From Anarhynchus alexandrinus (lineage: Eukaryota; Chordata; Aves; Charadriiformes; Charadriidae), in the NCBI GenBank assembly GCA_008711295.1, contig VUYV01000004.1:7092577-7156576 (forward strand): a DNA stretch of 64,000 nucleotides, in the 5' to 3' direction. The first letter of the stretch is position 1; each line of letters opens with the position of its first letter. This document shows, in pieces, positions 1 through 12,062 of the stretch. Position numbers and translations under genes: made by a program. The notes under the pieces were generated by a model. The model saw only the letters and a list, made by a program, of their open reading frames with translations, was not told the DNA's origin and did not search any database.

Positions 1-769
1 GTGTTCCTAAGTTTTACAGACTTTGTTTTGATAACATATTTAAACCAATGGCACACAATATAGATTATTATTGGGAATGCGTTACTGTTCACATTTCTGC
101 ATCTTTAAAAGCCCTGTTACACTTCTGTGACTTAACAGCACACGTATGCACAGCAAAGGGAGGCAAGGACTAAGCAGTAAGAGAGAAGAATCATGTATGA
201 GCACGCTTCTTAAAAGGAAAAGGTCTAGGAAAAGCAATGCATGAATCTAGAGCTCTGACCCTATATATTTTATTTAAAGTTCCATTTCAATGTTAACATA
301 TTACTCTAGAAAGCTTACTTTCTTACTGTCATTTCAATTAATACAGTCACTTAAAAAAGCACAAAGGAGACTGTGATACCACTCACATTAATGAAGTCTT
401 AGTGATTACACGCTTCCTACCCAAGCAGTTTTTGACAGTATTTTCCCAGAGTTACTGTACCAGACAAAAAGACTGTAAAACAGACCTGCAAACATAAAAA
501 GCAGGGGCTTTTTTTAAATTAAAAAGCTAAATGTATTAGCCATGATCACTTATCAGGAAATAGGCAACTCTGCCTCACACCCACAAAGCTAACTGTAATC
601 CTCTACATACTGTCAATACATAGCAAACAGTGATAAGTCAGAATTCCAAATCACGCTCAAGTCCCATGATACCATGCAGTCTCTAACCTGCATGTGAACA
701 ATAACTTAAGAGCTTAAAAAAAACCCAAAAAAGTAAAGCATTTGTCCGCTCCGTTGCCAAGCCAGATAC
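1..769. other. AT-rich non-coding sequence left of the first CpG island
   Basis: I see no coding exon, RNA gene or recognisable repeat here on either strand. If the minus-strand donors in the adjacent CpG island are used, this stretch is the beginning of the first intron of a gene that runs off the left edge. That is inference from the donors only. Confidence 0.4.
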
Positions 770-1760
770 ATGTGGGTCCACGTAGAAGCGGCCCCGTGTC
801 TCTCCCGAAGCACCCCCGGGCCCGGGGCCGGCCCCGCCGGGGTGCGGTGGGACACCCGATGGGGACAGAGCCGCCGCCTCCGCCCGGACGCGTTATGCCG
901 GCAGAGCCCGGCAGCACGGAGGCCCCGTCCACATCTCACAAGCAACGCATGCCTTGCTTTAAAAACAAATTAACGGGTGCGTACAACGGCCGCGGCCCCA
1001 GCGAGCGGGGGTCCGGGGGTTCTGCCCCGATGCGCTTCTCCCCTCCTCACACACCGGCGCAAAGGGCGGAGGGAGGCCGGAGCCAGGCCGCTGGGCCCCG
1101 CACCGAGCACACGCCGCCGCGGGGACCGGACCGGGCCATGACGATGCCGGGGCCGGGGCCGCACCGCCCGCCCGCCGGAGAAGGCCGCTCGGCCCCCGGC
1201 GCTTACCTGAGCCTGCGGCCGCCTCCGCCGGTGCCTAACTGCCAGGCCGCGATCCTCCACCTCCCCCTGCCGAGCCTTCCCGCATCCCACACGCCACCGC
1301 GGCTGAGCGCCTTCCTACCTACCTTCCGCACGACTCTATGGTCTGGGCCGCTTCCCAGGATAGCAAGGGGGCGAGGGCTCTGGGACCAGCGAGAGGAGGG
1401 ATAGAGCGTCTCCCCCGCCCCGCCCGTCTGCCAGGGCGGCGGCGCGGGGAGCCGGCCCGTTGCCATGGCGGCCACCGGCCCGGGATGGGAGCTGGGACCA
1501 CACGCGTGGGCCCGGCCCAGGGCCGTCGCGGGAGAAACGGCTCGGCGGCGGGTGCTCTTCTCCCGTAGCTGGATTACTCACAGGCGGCGTGGTCCCGGCG
1601 GGACGGGCCCGAAACCCGCCCGGCGGGGGTGGGCCAGCGCCCCCCTTCCCAGGAACCCCGGCCTCGCTCCCCGGACCCTCGTTCTCCTCGGAGGGAGCGG
1701 TGCGGCCGCACTGCAGCCTGCTGGTGTCCCGGGGGATCCTGCACCCCGGGACGGTCTTCT
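770..1760. promoter_or_regulatory. CpG island, probable promoter of a minus-strand gene leaving the window
   Basis: The sequence changes sharply from AT-rich to about 1 kb of GC- and CpG-rich DNA, then back. Many long overlapping open frames here are the usual by-product of high GC, and none resembles a known protein. Two strong splice donors read leftwards on the minus strand (boundaries at 1207 and 1323), so transcription probably starts inside the island and proceeds to the left. In the human map, turned round to fit this window, the next gene beyond CLDN5 is SEPTIN5, which would be on the minus strand with its promoter facing CLDN5. The position and direction therefore fit SEPTIN5, but I could not find its first coding residues, so an uncharacterised non-coding transcript is equally possible. 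Confidence 0.6.
1207..1500 (-). other. Putative 5' (non-coding) exon with two alternative splice donors
   Basis: On the minus strand the sequence CAG|GTAAGC places an exon end at 1207, and AAG|GTAGGT places an alternative end at 1323. Both are good GT donors facing left inside a CpG island. The right-hand limit (transcription start) is a guess. No convincing start codon with a family-like reading frame precedes either donor, so this is best treated as a 5' UTR exon or the first exon of a long non-coding RNA. SEPTIN5 is the candidate by synteny only. Confidence 0.3.
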
Positions 1761-4700
1761 TGCTTTGGCCCTGAGTGCCCTGCTCCAAAATACGGAGCAT
1801 CTCCCGACCCTCCTGAGATCCCAAAAGAAAAAGTGGGAGAGTGGCTCATGTGCCAGAGCCACCCCTCGTGGAGGGCCCTGTGCTCTGACTACGCGACCAG
1901 GTACCCAGTGCTACAGTGGTAATGGCTTCGAAGTGATACAAGTCTGTCTTATGCCCCCGACTTAACCCCCTGCCAGCAGCACACACGGGCATCATCTTGT
2001 ACAAACAGTCGGGGTGCACACAGGAGTTACCTTCAAAAACAAAACAGTCAGAGCCCATTCTGCTTGAAAGAGCCCCTTCTCGAATTGTTTGATACCTATT
2101 TCCTACCCAAATACTGTTCAGCTTTGAGATTGCCTTCACCTACAGCAGGTGTTGGCGATAGTCCTCACAGTGGAAATCTTTTGGTAGGGTGGGTGTGACA
2201 GCCGGGGGGAAATCCAGCTTAAACCTTCTGCTGTTTGACTGTAACGCAGTAGGTAACATAAGCCTGTTTATTTTTTCAGCTGCTTGTCCACATTTGAAGC
2301 AAACTTCTCTCCCAAACATTGCAAAAACAAACAAAAAAAAGTACTAGTTCTACCTACGCTATTGCTGTCCTGCGTTGGTCAGTGCCAGCGCTGAAGGGGT
2401 GAGTAGGATCTCGCTGACAAGTTCTCTGAGGTATCAGGGACTCCAGCAGACAAACCTAGAGTGTAAATGATACCTGCAGTCAGATTACAGAACCAGATCG
2501 CTTTCTCATGGTGACAGTGTTACATAGCTCAAACATTCAATACAAGGCTGACAAGATTAAAATGGAGTATCAGCAGAAGTTCAGGGAAGGCTTTTTCCAA
2601 CCTTCCAGCTGCGAGGACTGCGTTCAGGAAGGTTCCCAGTAATCCATTCGAACACTTTGCGGAGGGCAGTTTGTATGTGCGATCTAGCAGCAAATCTTTT
2701 GATGGACAATGTTGAATACCAAGAAGCACATTTCTATTTTGTCTGCATTTCCATCCATTAAGCAAACAGGGTTGCAGCTCACAACAGGAAAATGTGGAAG
2801 TGAAACAAATGCTGCTGAAGGCAGACTGGCATTATTTGCCAATTCACATTGTGCTCATATTATCAGCCGAGCATTGATGTGATCTGAGTAAGAACAAGAT
2901 AAAAGCCAATGAAAGTGCAACCAAGTTCCGTTTCCTAGGACAAAGTGTAATGTTATAACACAAAGTACTGTTACATGCTACCTTCCCGGAGGAGTTAAAA
3001 GATGGCATTTCAGTCATCTTTAGAAATTGTCTTATTTTAAATTATTCCATGGATATCCATATCAGTGTTTTGTACTCTCACCAAAGGAACAACAGTGGCA
3101 ATTTTTCATTTTTTCACTAAATAAGAACCCTGTGATGCACACAGTAATTTACACACATAAACTGGTATTACAAATAACTACTTAGCACTTGAAGAAATCA
3201 CAAGAGATTAGCATGGACAATGCCAGACTATAGACTCGCATCAACACAGAGTCTAGTGGCAGTTAGTGCTTTCCCATGACTGTCACTCCTTTCCTTTGGC
3301 AGGATTTAGTGCAATGAGTGAAACATACTCTAGAAATTTCAAATGTGTCATTACTGAGGCATACCAATAATTTTCCCAAGTCGTGGCTGAATCAGATGGC
3401 TGACCAGCTGCCTCACAGAATGTTCAGGGAAGTCACAGTCCTCCCAAAACAGTCCCATTATGCCAGCAAGTGACATAAGGAAGGGCACTTCGGGTAAGAG
3501 CAAAGGTCAGTTCTAGGCAGTGCCCTACCTCTGCAGTGCCCAGTAGCAGATGCTGAAGTAAAGATAAAAGCAGCACCATGTCTGTATATCCTCCTGGCTT
3601 CCGGCAATCCGGAGCTCAGCAGCTTCCTGAGCCAGAAGTTTTATCTTGATAGTTTTCTCTTCCATGAATTTTTCTCGTTGCTTTTTGAACCATCTCAGCT
3701 TTTGGCATTAAGAGCATCCTGTGACAATGAGTTTTACAGTGCAGTACACACTTGGTGAAAAAGTACTTTTGTTACTTTTGAAACGTGTTAAGAGACTTGT
3801 TATGAAGCTGCAGTACGCAGGATCACGGGCAGCAGAACAGGAACTATTTGGTGCATGTAACTGAGAAATGCTGCACTGTAGAAGCCTACAGAGAATGCAT
3901 GGCTGCAAAAGATGTTCTGCGTATTTGTTATTTCTCACACTGGCATTAGCAGAGGTGCAAACAGAAGTAGTAGTTGTACTACTAGTAGTTGTACATTCCT
4001 TCTAAATGGTTAAATAACCTAGAAAGGTTAATGCAGTGAATGGCGGTCTGACTGTGAATCACTCATTCCCATAATTATTATTTCTGAAAGAATTTTGTTT
4101 TATTCTTCCCTTGGAAGCTCAAATGCCTTTTATAAAAGTTCCTGATACATTTAGGTTTACATTCTCAAAAGCACAATTAGAGTCCTTCCTTGAATTCAAA
4201 TCTTAACTTTGTGTGGAGTCACGTCTTAGCAAGTTAGAAATACTTCATCCATTCAACAAAAGACATTATGTATCTTTTGTTCCGCTCCTTAACAGAGAAA
4301 ATAGTATGATACTGATTATAAAAAAATAAATACTATCTATAACTGAAAACTAAACTGAGTTTTGTTAGATAGAACAACCCTATGTTCCTTGGCATTATTT
4401 CTATTAAATTAAAACAAAATAGAAGATATGCTGCTCAGACAAAATAAAACTGTCTCTTTTCAGTTATGAGATGCCTTCTAACTTGATTTTCTTTCGATTG
4501 AGTCTGTTCCTCACAGAGCTGAATATTTGGAATTTGAGCCTAAAATTACATGTCATCGCTGCAATGGCTGTGCTCTAAGAGCAATTCATGGAGATATTAG
4601 CCCACTGCTGTAAGACACTGAACATATTGAACTCTCCCAATCTTCCTTGGAGATAAAATTACTTAAGTCCTGATTAAACAACTTATTTTTTATTTCCATA

Positions 4701-7700
4701 AGATTTAAGTTTGTGTTTGATTCAGAATATTTGTGAATGCTGCACTAAATTACAGTCCATGGCTCCAGGACCAAACCTTTTAGAAATAAATACTTAGGAG
4801 CTGCACCCTGTGGGTGACATCCTTTTTTAAAGGGTTACCAGAGAAAAAAGTACTTTGAACATAACTAGTGTGAATGTCAGATACCGTAGTTTAGATATTC
4901 CCTGGGCTAATTTTTAGTGTTTGGGTGTGGTGACAGATAGAAATTTAAGGGCAAACTTCCCATTCTCTGTTCATATTTCGTAAACTGGTGATTTGATTGA
5001 AATACTCTTCTGTGTAGTGCTTTATCTGTGGAATAACTAATGGGGCGAAACATTCTAACATCTCAAATCTTCTGTGTTTTTGCAGACTAGCTTCAGTGGG
5101 AATCAGCAATGTCAGGTCCACTGAAAGCTGGTCTCACTGCTGAGCCCTTTCAAAGCGTGCAGCTCAGAGCCGGAGCTCTGGCAGTGTACGAACAGGAAGC
5201 CAGTATCTGCGGAGGCACCAGGATTTATTGATACACGGTACTTAACAAGTTATTTAGTAATCCATACGAAAATCTGAAACAGATAAGTATTTTCCCTTGC
5301 TGCAAAAAAAACCAAAAAAAGTGCCTTTTTAGTGACGCAGTACAGGAAATGAAGATTGTGTCTGAATTATAGCAGTCTCAGAGGAATAGAAGTGTTTCTT
5401 TTGCATTTACAAGCACACACAAGCTCACCTTTTCAAGTTGCTAATTATGGCAATGAAGAAGCAATAAGAAGAACCTAAAAATTTTCTCTGGAATAAGAGA
5501 CATTTTGCATCTTTTCGCCAGTAACAGCCACCCTTTCCTCTTACTGGGAACTAACTTCACTTATACGAAGGGAATCAGGATTGACAAAACAGATGCACTC
5601 TATTCCCAAAGACGGGGCTTACCTCAGACACATCTCATTAAGAACAGGGACAGTATTGCTGAGAATTAATCACTCTCGTAACCAGAGGATGTGTCCCAAA
5701 CCTCTCGCGAGTTCTCAGAAACGCAAATTTCCGGGGACATTAGAAAAATGTAGTATGTTTCCCATCACTAGCCCTGAACAGTTTTCAGTTAATTCATGGT
5801 CATGTCTTTATTAATTACTTTCAACATCTGCAATGTATATTTAAAACAATGGCATTTGTCCTTGCTGACGCTGTTCTTTACAAAACGACATCTGATGTGA
5901 TTTCCCAACAATTACATGGGAAAGAGATCTACCAGGATCCTGGTACACCACAATCCGTGGAAGGAGGCTAACTTTGGAAGAGGACAAAATTAAACTACAG
6001 TTCTTCTGATAGGAAATATGACATAGAATGGACCCTTAGGCATGAAACAATGTATATTTCCTATAGCTTTTCCCCTCCTGCCTGTCCAAGCTTTAATACA
6101 TTCTCAAGAGCTGTCCATAGCATGAAAGAGAAGTATCTGTAGTGACATCGCCGAAGCATGTATTCAGTGTGATCTCTTGGCGGGTGGGATGATCAGGCTG
6201 TTTAGATGCTCATCTACAGACGGGGCATTCTAAGCTTTGGGAAAAGGCCATCACCCACCATATTAACTGCCCTGAAACGCTGTTAACACAGGGTTATTGC
6301 TGTCCAGTGACACCGCCGTACCCTCCTGAAAGCCAGATTCAGGAAAGAAAGTGCTGAAGAGTTTGGTGCAGAGCAGCTCACCAGTGTAGCCCAGCTGGTC
6401 CTGACAGGGGTGACTGGAAATGTTCCCCTCAGGGGGTGCTTTAGTAAGATGAGGAGACATGAAGATTAGTTCCAACCAGGGGGAAGTTTCAAATGCTCAT
6501 CCAGAGGTTTGTGTGTAGAGGAATTCGAGGAGGGAGGTGTGGAACTCGGTTCTAATGATGGTGTAGCACAATTAATTTCCTCATTATGTGAGGCCAGGGC
6601 TCATAACACCGTCTCAGTGTTCCCACCACGCATGGCCCAGGCAGAACCCCGGCTCCCCGGCAGTGCCAGTGGGTTGTCACCAAACAAAGCCCAGGCAGAG
6701 GGTGTGTGTAAAGTGCAGAGACTGACACAGGGCTAAGGCAACTTTGTTTGGAAAGGGATATACAGCGGCAAATATATGAAGGCTGGAAGCAGATTTGTAA
6801 CCTCTTTCACTGTTTTTCCAATGACATATATCTGTTTCCTTCCTTTCTTTTACATGAGTCTTGTCACATCACCACTGAGGGGGATGAGTAGTGAGGGCAT
6901 CCATTTCTCAATCCTGAAGGGCAGCAGCAACACTTGCACTAAGAAAAGTGTTGGGTCCTACATCATTGGCACCAGTCATAGAGCATTACTGGTCCCTCTT
7001 GCAAAATTCTGGTGCGGCTTTTAAATCATTCATTGCTTCAATTCATTCAAAAGATGAACTAAGAGAGGAAGTGACAATTTCATGTTAACCACTGCGGCTT
7101 GTTTCCAAAACCACTTCATCTTTTTTCCAGAAAAAGTGATCTTGAGATAAATCCAATGGTGAAATTGTGCATCTTCATTTTGTAAGAACCTGCTCATTTG
7201 ACAAGGACTCATTCCTACGTGCCAGTCTTCTGATGTGTCACACTGGTCTGAAGACACGTTGGCACTGCCGACGTGCAGGGACTTCATGGAGGCTTGTCTT
7301 ACTGTGGAAGATGGTATGTGCACTCAAGCTCCAACTAAATCTCTTCCTTGGGCAAACCAGTTCCGCTTTAAAGGATAATTCAGAAAGGAGTGATTTTCAC
7401 TGAGAAAGCTCGAGCTTTCTAAATAAAGAATAGCCCCTGCCTAATACCTCTGTATTTGTAAATCTCCTTGCCTTTATTTCAGCATTAATTAGAAGACAAA
7501 ATATGGCACAAAATCTATCTCTTAATAGTATTCCTAATTCTTCACCTTCACTTACATCTGATCCAAAAGTTATGGTAAGCTGTCTTGAGATCACTGGGCT
7601 TTTAATTCATCTTTTGACCCATACTCTGTCTTATTCACACAAACAATACTAAGTTTGTGCATAAACTTGATACCAAATGTCATTTTCTTCTCTGTCTTCC

Positions 7701-7929
7701 AGATGCCCAACATTTGAGGGATGAGAAGGAGCAGAAGCACATCACAAACCAAGCATGCTCAGCAGACGACATTTCAGGTCCCAAAAGGCAAATCCATCTA
7801 AACATTGCCAGTGGGATGCACGGGGGCTGAGCAGAGCCCTATGAGCCTGGAGGGCCGGGCACAGCAGCTCTGCACCACGGTACAGGGCTGACACACCAGC
7901 CAAGCAATGCTGGTGAGAGCCTGGACCCC
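1761..7929. other. Intergenic sequence, no gene recognised
   Basis: Both strands show only short scattered open frames without family resemblance, splice-consistent joins or codon bias. Small oddities include an imperfect tandem of a 12-base unit around 3969-3996 and ordinary A or T runs. I saw no CR1, LTR or microsatellite of note. Confidence 0.5.
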
Positions 7930-8297
7930 CCTTAGCAGCCCTCCCAGTAACTCTGCGCCTGGTATTTGTCCTGATTATGTCAGGAAAAGAGTGAAAACAC
8001 AATCACCTCTAATCCCAAAGCCCCTCTTGCTATAGCATGGCTTCTGAGCAATTGTTCTCAGCTTGAATACCACTTCCGCCCATTTTCACAGGCTGCAAAG
8101 CCCCCCTATGCATCCCCCCTAGAATAATTTAATAAATACATAGCTGGAGCAGTAATAGATGTAATGACATTAACGGTCATTCGTTAATGAGTTACTTTGC
8201 TGCAAGAACATCATGCCTTTGAATTGAATGGAATCCAGACTTTACCAGCAAGGATTAAATTTATTAAGTAGTGATTTCTTTACTTAACATCCCAAGA
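7930..8297 (+). repeat. Copy 1 of a 368-bp near-identical direct duplication
   Basis: This stretch is repeated at a constant offset of 392 bases. The only difference I can see is a six-base block: ctgatt at 7971-7976 in this copy against gaaaaa in the other. The copy ends one base before a single ambiguous base (8298). The sequence is non-coding. Near-zero divergence together with the N at the junction suggests two overlapping contig ends placed side by side, not a biological tandem repeat. Confidence 0.92.
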
Positions 8298-8321
8298 NTC
8301 GAGCCACTCTGCCCCCAGTCT

Positions 8322-8689
8322 CCTTAGCAGCCCTCCCAGTAACTCTGCGCCTGGTATTTGTCGAAAAAATGTCAGGAAAAGAGTGAAAACACAATCACCT
8401 CTAATCCCAAAGCCCCTCTTGCTATAGCATGGCTTCTGAGCAATTGTTCTCAGCTTGAATACCACTTCCGCCCATTTTCACAGGCTGCAAAGCCCCCCTA
8501 TGCATCCCCCCTAGAATAATTTAATAAATACATAGCTGGAGCAGTAATAGATGTAATGACATTAACGGTCATTCGTTAATGAGTTACTTTGCTGCAAGAA
8601 CATCATGCCTTTGAATTGAATGGAATCCAGACTTTACCAGCAAGGATTAAATTTATTAAGTAGTGATTTCTTTACTTAACATCCCAAGA
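8322..8689 (+). repeat. Copy 2 of the 368-bp direct duplication
   Basis: Identical to 7930-8297 apart from the six-base block at 8363-8368. Between the copies lies the N at 8298 followed by 23 bases (8299-8321) that differ from the unique sequence upstream of copy 1, as expected for a low-quality contig end. Unique intergenic DNA resumes after 8689. Confidence 0.92.
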
Positions 8690-10954
8690 AAAACATCATG
8701 CTGATTTGTGTTTCCTTTTAAGACATTAGAACCTTTTCATTTCTGGGAGTTTAAATTAATTCCCGGTGTTGCGACATTAACACCGTCAGAAGCCATGCTG
8801 CGCTGGAGCTGATGGGGTCCTCAGGCCCCCCAGCAGCCGTGTCAGTCAAGTCACCAGTAAGGCAAGTAAGCAGACCAGTGAGCACCACCCACCGATGGGC
8901 TCATTAAGGGTGGGCTGTGCAACAAGGGCTCACCTTCAGGATCAGAGAACAGAGTAATTAAAAATGGAGGTTGTTGCCATTAGCCAAGATAAAAGGTAGT
9001 ATCTGGGGTAAAGAAAGGAAACAAACAAGCGAAGGTGAAATATGAAGAATGGAAACGCCTCTGAGCAGAAAGGTTGGTTTACCCTGTGATTATTAAAAGT
9101 GTATTTCCCCAGAGGAATAATTGTCTTGGATTAAGTGATTTGTAGGAATCAGTTGCTCAGTAACAGGTAGCAGGGGAAGGAGGAGTATGGGCTGCAGAGC
9201 TAACAAAGCCGTGCGCTGGTTTCCCTTCTCAGCCCGAAGCCCCGGGCAGCTGTGCAGCCCCACGAGTGCCTCCCGGCCGGCACAGAGGCACACACAGGCC
9301 ATTTATCGGAGGAAATTCAGAGTTCCGTGCTCCTGGGCAAGTGGCAAGGGTGGGGCTTTCCTGTGCTTGTGGGCTAAGATAACTGGCATTTCTCCCCCCT
9401 TTTTTAATTGTTCTTCTTTGCTGTTTTCTATATAATCATTATTATCATCATAAATACAGATGTTATTCAGTTTCAGCCTGTGTTCTGGGTTTCTTCCTGT
9501 TCACCTCTGAGATATCTCTGTCTCTGTGGCTGGTTCTTTTGCACATTCTCCTCTCCCTGACACCAGGGACTTTCTGAGTGATTGCAAGCAGCCTGGGTTT
9601 GACAGACTGCTCAGCCCCAGTCACACATTCCTCCTGGACTTGCACACTGGAATTTACAGTTTTAAATAATTGACGTAAACTGTATGTATTTCATATACAG
9701 CTGGAAGAGGAGATAATTCCTCTTAACTCCATTTACCAGGCAGCCCCTGTTAGGAAGACATTTTCCATGCTACAAATGTTTACAGCTCCTCAGGCAGAGA
9801 TAATCAATGGGAGACTGCAGTCGTCATGTGTCAGCGTGTCCACACCGCAACGGTCCACAGGCCGCTGAGGTTCTTCTGTTTCTTTTTTTGGGTGTCTTGT
9901 GGCTAACGTTTGTCTCCTGCTTGGAAAAACAAAAGAAGTGAAAGGCCACATCCAGTGTGCTGTGACCTTGTTGCCATCCTTCTGTTACCAGCACTCGGGC
10001 TCCCTGCAGAAGAGTCATCAGTGCCGCTGTCAGGATGCAAGCGGGGCATTGCTCAGCGTTAACCCAGCAGTCACGTCCTCAGCTGTCCATGCATGTGATT
10101 CCTTTAACCTTTGTTTATCATTTCTTCTGCTGCTTCTGCTTCACACATGGACTTTCCCATTCATGCTGTATTCATATCAGTCTAAATATTTCCATCACAA
10201 ATCTCTGCATGCTGCAATACATTCTGTAAATTACTGTACAACAGAGAGAACCGCTTACATGGGTGCAGGAAATGTGTTATTTTCAACGCTGTGATCTCCA
10301 CTACACTAGAAGGATACTTTGGGCTAACTGAAATCAAACCTAGCCAGACCAGTTCAAAAGTCAGTGTGAACACAGCGTTCAATTTTGTCTAAACCATTTA
10401 AACTTATTTAAGATAAACCAAAACAATCCTGGATTAAATCAAAACAAGCCTTTCTCAGGGCACCCAGTGGAAAGCTGTGGACTGCAGCTCCCTGTGAGTG
10501 CAGCGAGGCGGCTGGTGAGGTCTGTTCTCTTTCTCCTGCGGCTGTAACAGCAGCACTGGCACCGCCAAGACTGACCGCATCTGCCAGCCCGGGGGCTGCG
10601 AGCTGCTGTTGGCCTGCAGGGGTTGAACCGAGGCTTCTTTGCAAGAACAATCCAAGACGACTGTGAAGAAACTGTACAAATTACAATGTCTCCGTGGCCT
10701 GATGACAAAACCTATTGCAAAGACAATCTTTTTGATACAGGCGCTTAACTCAGTGACACACCATAAAGATTTGAAAAGTACCCAAGCAATTAAAACAGTA
10801 AAGGGGCATTTGAAATCTTTGTGGCAACGTATGTAAATAGAATGCCTTGCTCCTGGGTCTAGTGTCAAAACAAACAGAGTTTCAGGCCTGGTGTAAGCTA
10901 ATAGCAATTATTCCTCCTGGACTGAATTAAGAATCTGTCTATTGGTACTGACAG
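8690..10954. other. Intergenic sequence, no gene recognised
   Basis: No exon, RNA gene or transposon was recognised. Open frames reach about 150 codons on the minus strand near 10.5-10.9 kb but do not resemble any protein I know and show no splice-consistent partner. Confidence 0.45.
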
Positions 10955-11553
10955 ATCACAGAATCACAGAAGGGTTGGGGTCGGAAGGGAGTGTTCAAGG
11001 CCATCTAGTCCAACCCCCCTGCCATGGGCAGGGACATCTTCAACTAGACCAGGTTGCTCAGAGCCCCATCCAACCTGACCTGGAATGTTTCCAGGGATGG
11101 GGCATCTACCACCTCTCTGGGCAACCTGGGCCAGTGTCTCGCCACCCTCACAGTAAAGAATTTCTTCCTAATACCTAATCTAAATCTCCCCTCTTTCAGT
11201 TTAAAACCATTACCCCTCATACTATCACTGTACTCCCTGATAAAGAGTCACTCCCCAGCTTTCCTGTAGCCCCCTTTAGCTACTGGAAGGGGCTATAAGG
11301 TCTCCCTGGAGCCTTCCCTTCTCCAGGCTGAACAACAGCAACTCTCTCAGCCTGTCTTCATAGCAGAGGTGCTCCAGCCCTCTGATCATCTTCATGGCCA
11401 CCTCTGGACTCGCTCCGACAGGTACATGTCTTTCTTATGTTGGGGGCCCCAGAGCTCAATGTGGTACTCCAGGTGAGGTCTCACCAGAGTGGAGCAGAGG
11501 GGCAGAATCCCCTCAACCTGCTGCCCACACTGCTTTTGATACAGGATACAGAT
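10955..11553 (-). mobile_element. CR1 (chicken repeat 1) LINE fragment, 3' end, minus orientation
   Basis: CR1 is the dominant non-LTR retrotransposon of birds. Its 3' end carries short ATTCTRTG-type repeats, and here their complement (tcacagaatcacagaa) lies at the left, so the element reads right to left. The body carries typical CR1 3'-end phrases in complement, such as the region on a group of people-style conserved block tccaacccccctgcc, the ttcttcctaa stretch and the block ending near 11,520. About 600 bp remain. The reverse-transcriptase part is absent, giving a normal 5'-truncated dead copy. The right boundary is approximate. Open frames crossing it are remnants or chance. Confidence 0.93.
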
Positions 11554-11820
11554 GATGCACAGATCCCATATTCAAAGCTCTTCCATTTTCAGGGTGGTTC
11601 CTCAGGCATTTAGTGCTGCTTGCTTACACTTTTGCCGTCACAGTTTGCAAGAGAGAGACGTGCGGGTCCAGGCTGGTTTTGGGAAATGATCAATTAGGCT
11701 CTGATAATCGGGACATCCGTACTGCCAGGTGCCTGCATTAACAAGACCCCTCTGAAGGTATGGCTGTGGACTTTATCAGTAAATAGGACACAAACAGCAG
11801 CCGGAGGGCGGGGGGAGCGC
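11554..11820. other. Short intergenic spacer before the CLDN5 promoter
   Basis: AT-neutral sequence grading into GC-rich DNA from about 11,800. No individual element is recognised before the G-rich tract. Confidence 0.4.
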
Positions 11821-11823
11821 GGC

Positions 11824-11851
11824 GGGGACGGGGACGGGGCGGGGGACGGGG
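11824..11851 (+). promoter_or_regulatory. G-quadruplex-type tract upstream of CLDN5
   Basis: Five runs of four or five G are separated by one or two bases (units of ggggac), which meets the usual four-tract G4 criterion with spare tracts. It lies about 170 bases upstream of the TATA-like box and 210 bases upstream of the claudin start codon. Folding is inferred from the pattern. Such tracts also bind Sp/KLF factors, which could be the actual role. Confidence 0.6.
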
Positions 11852-11993
11852 AGCGGGCTTTGCCTCGTCCCCGCCGCGCTCCCCCGGCGGCGGCCGGTGC
11901 TGCCGCCCACCGGTGGCCGTGCCAGCCCCCCCTCCGCGGGGAAGGGCCGGGCCAGGCGGAGGGCGGGCGGTGGGAGGGCGCCCGACGGCTCCT

Positions 11994-12000
11994 CATATAG
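11994..12000 (+). promoter_or_regulatory. CLDN5: TATA-like box of CLDN5
   Basis: The catatag motif stands in otherwise very GC-rich DNA 63-69 bases before the start codon. At the usual 25-30 base spacing it predicts a start of transcription near 12,022-12,030 and a 5' UTR of roughly 35-40 bases. This would exclude the in-frame upstream ATG at 11,913 from the main mRNA. Confidence 0.5.
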
Positions 12001-12062
12001 CCCTGCCCGAGGGCGAGCGGTGCAGAGCCGGAGGGTTTCGGTGGGGCAGCGGCGGCGGCATC

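Noticed and set aside
1336..1965. Open frames of 160-166 codons in the left CpG island
   Set aside because: Both strands are open because of high GC. Composition is Pro/Gly/Arg-rich, with no recognisable motif and no splice partner in frame.
10942..11269. Plus-strand open frames near 11 kb
   Set aside because: They lie on the antisense strand of the CR1 fragment and are not genes.
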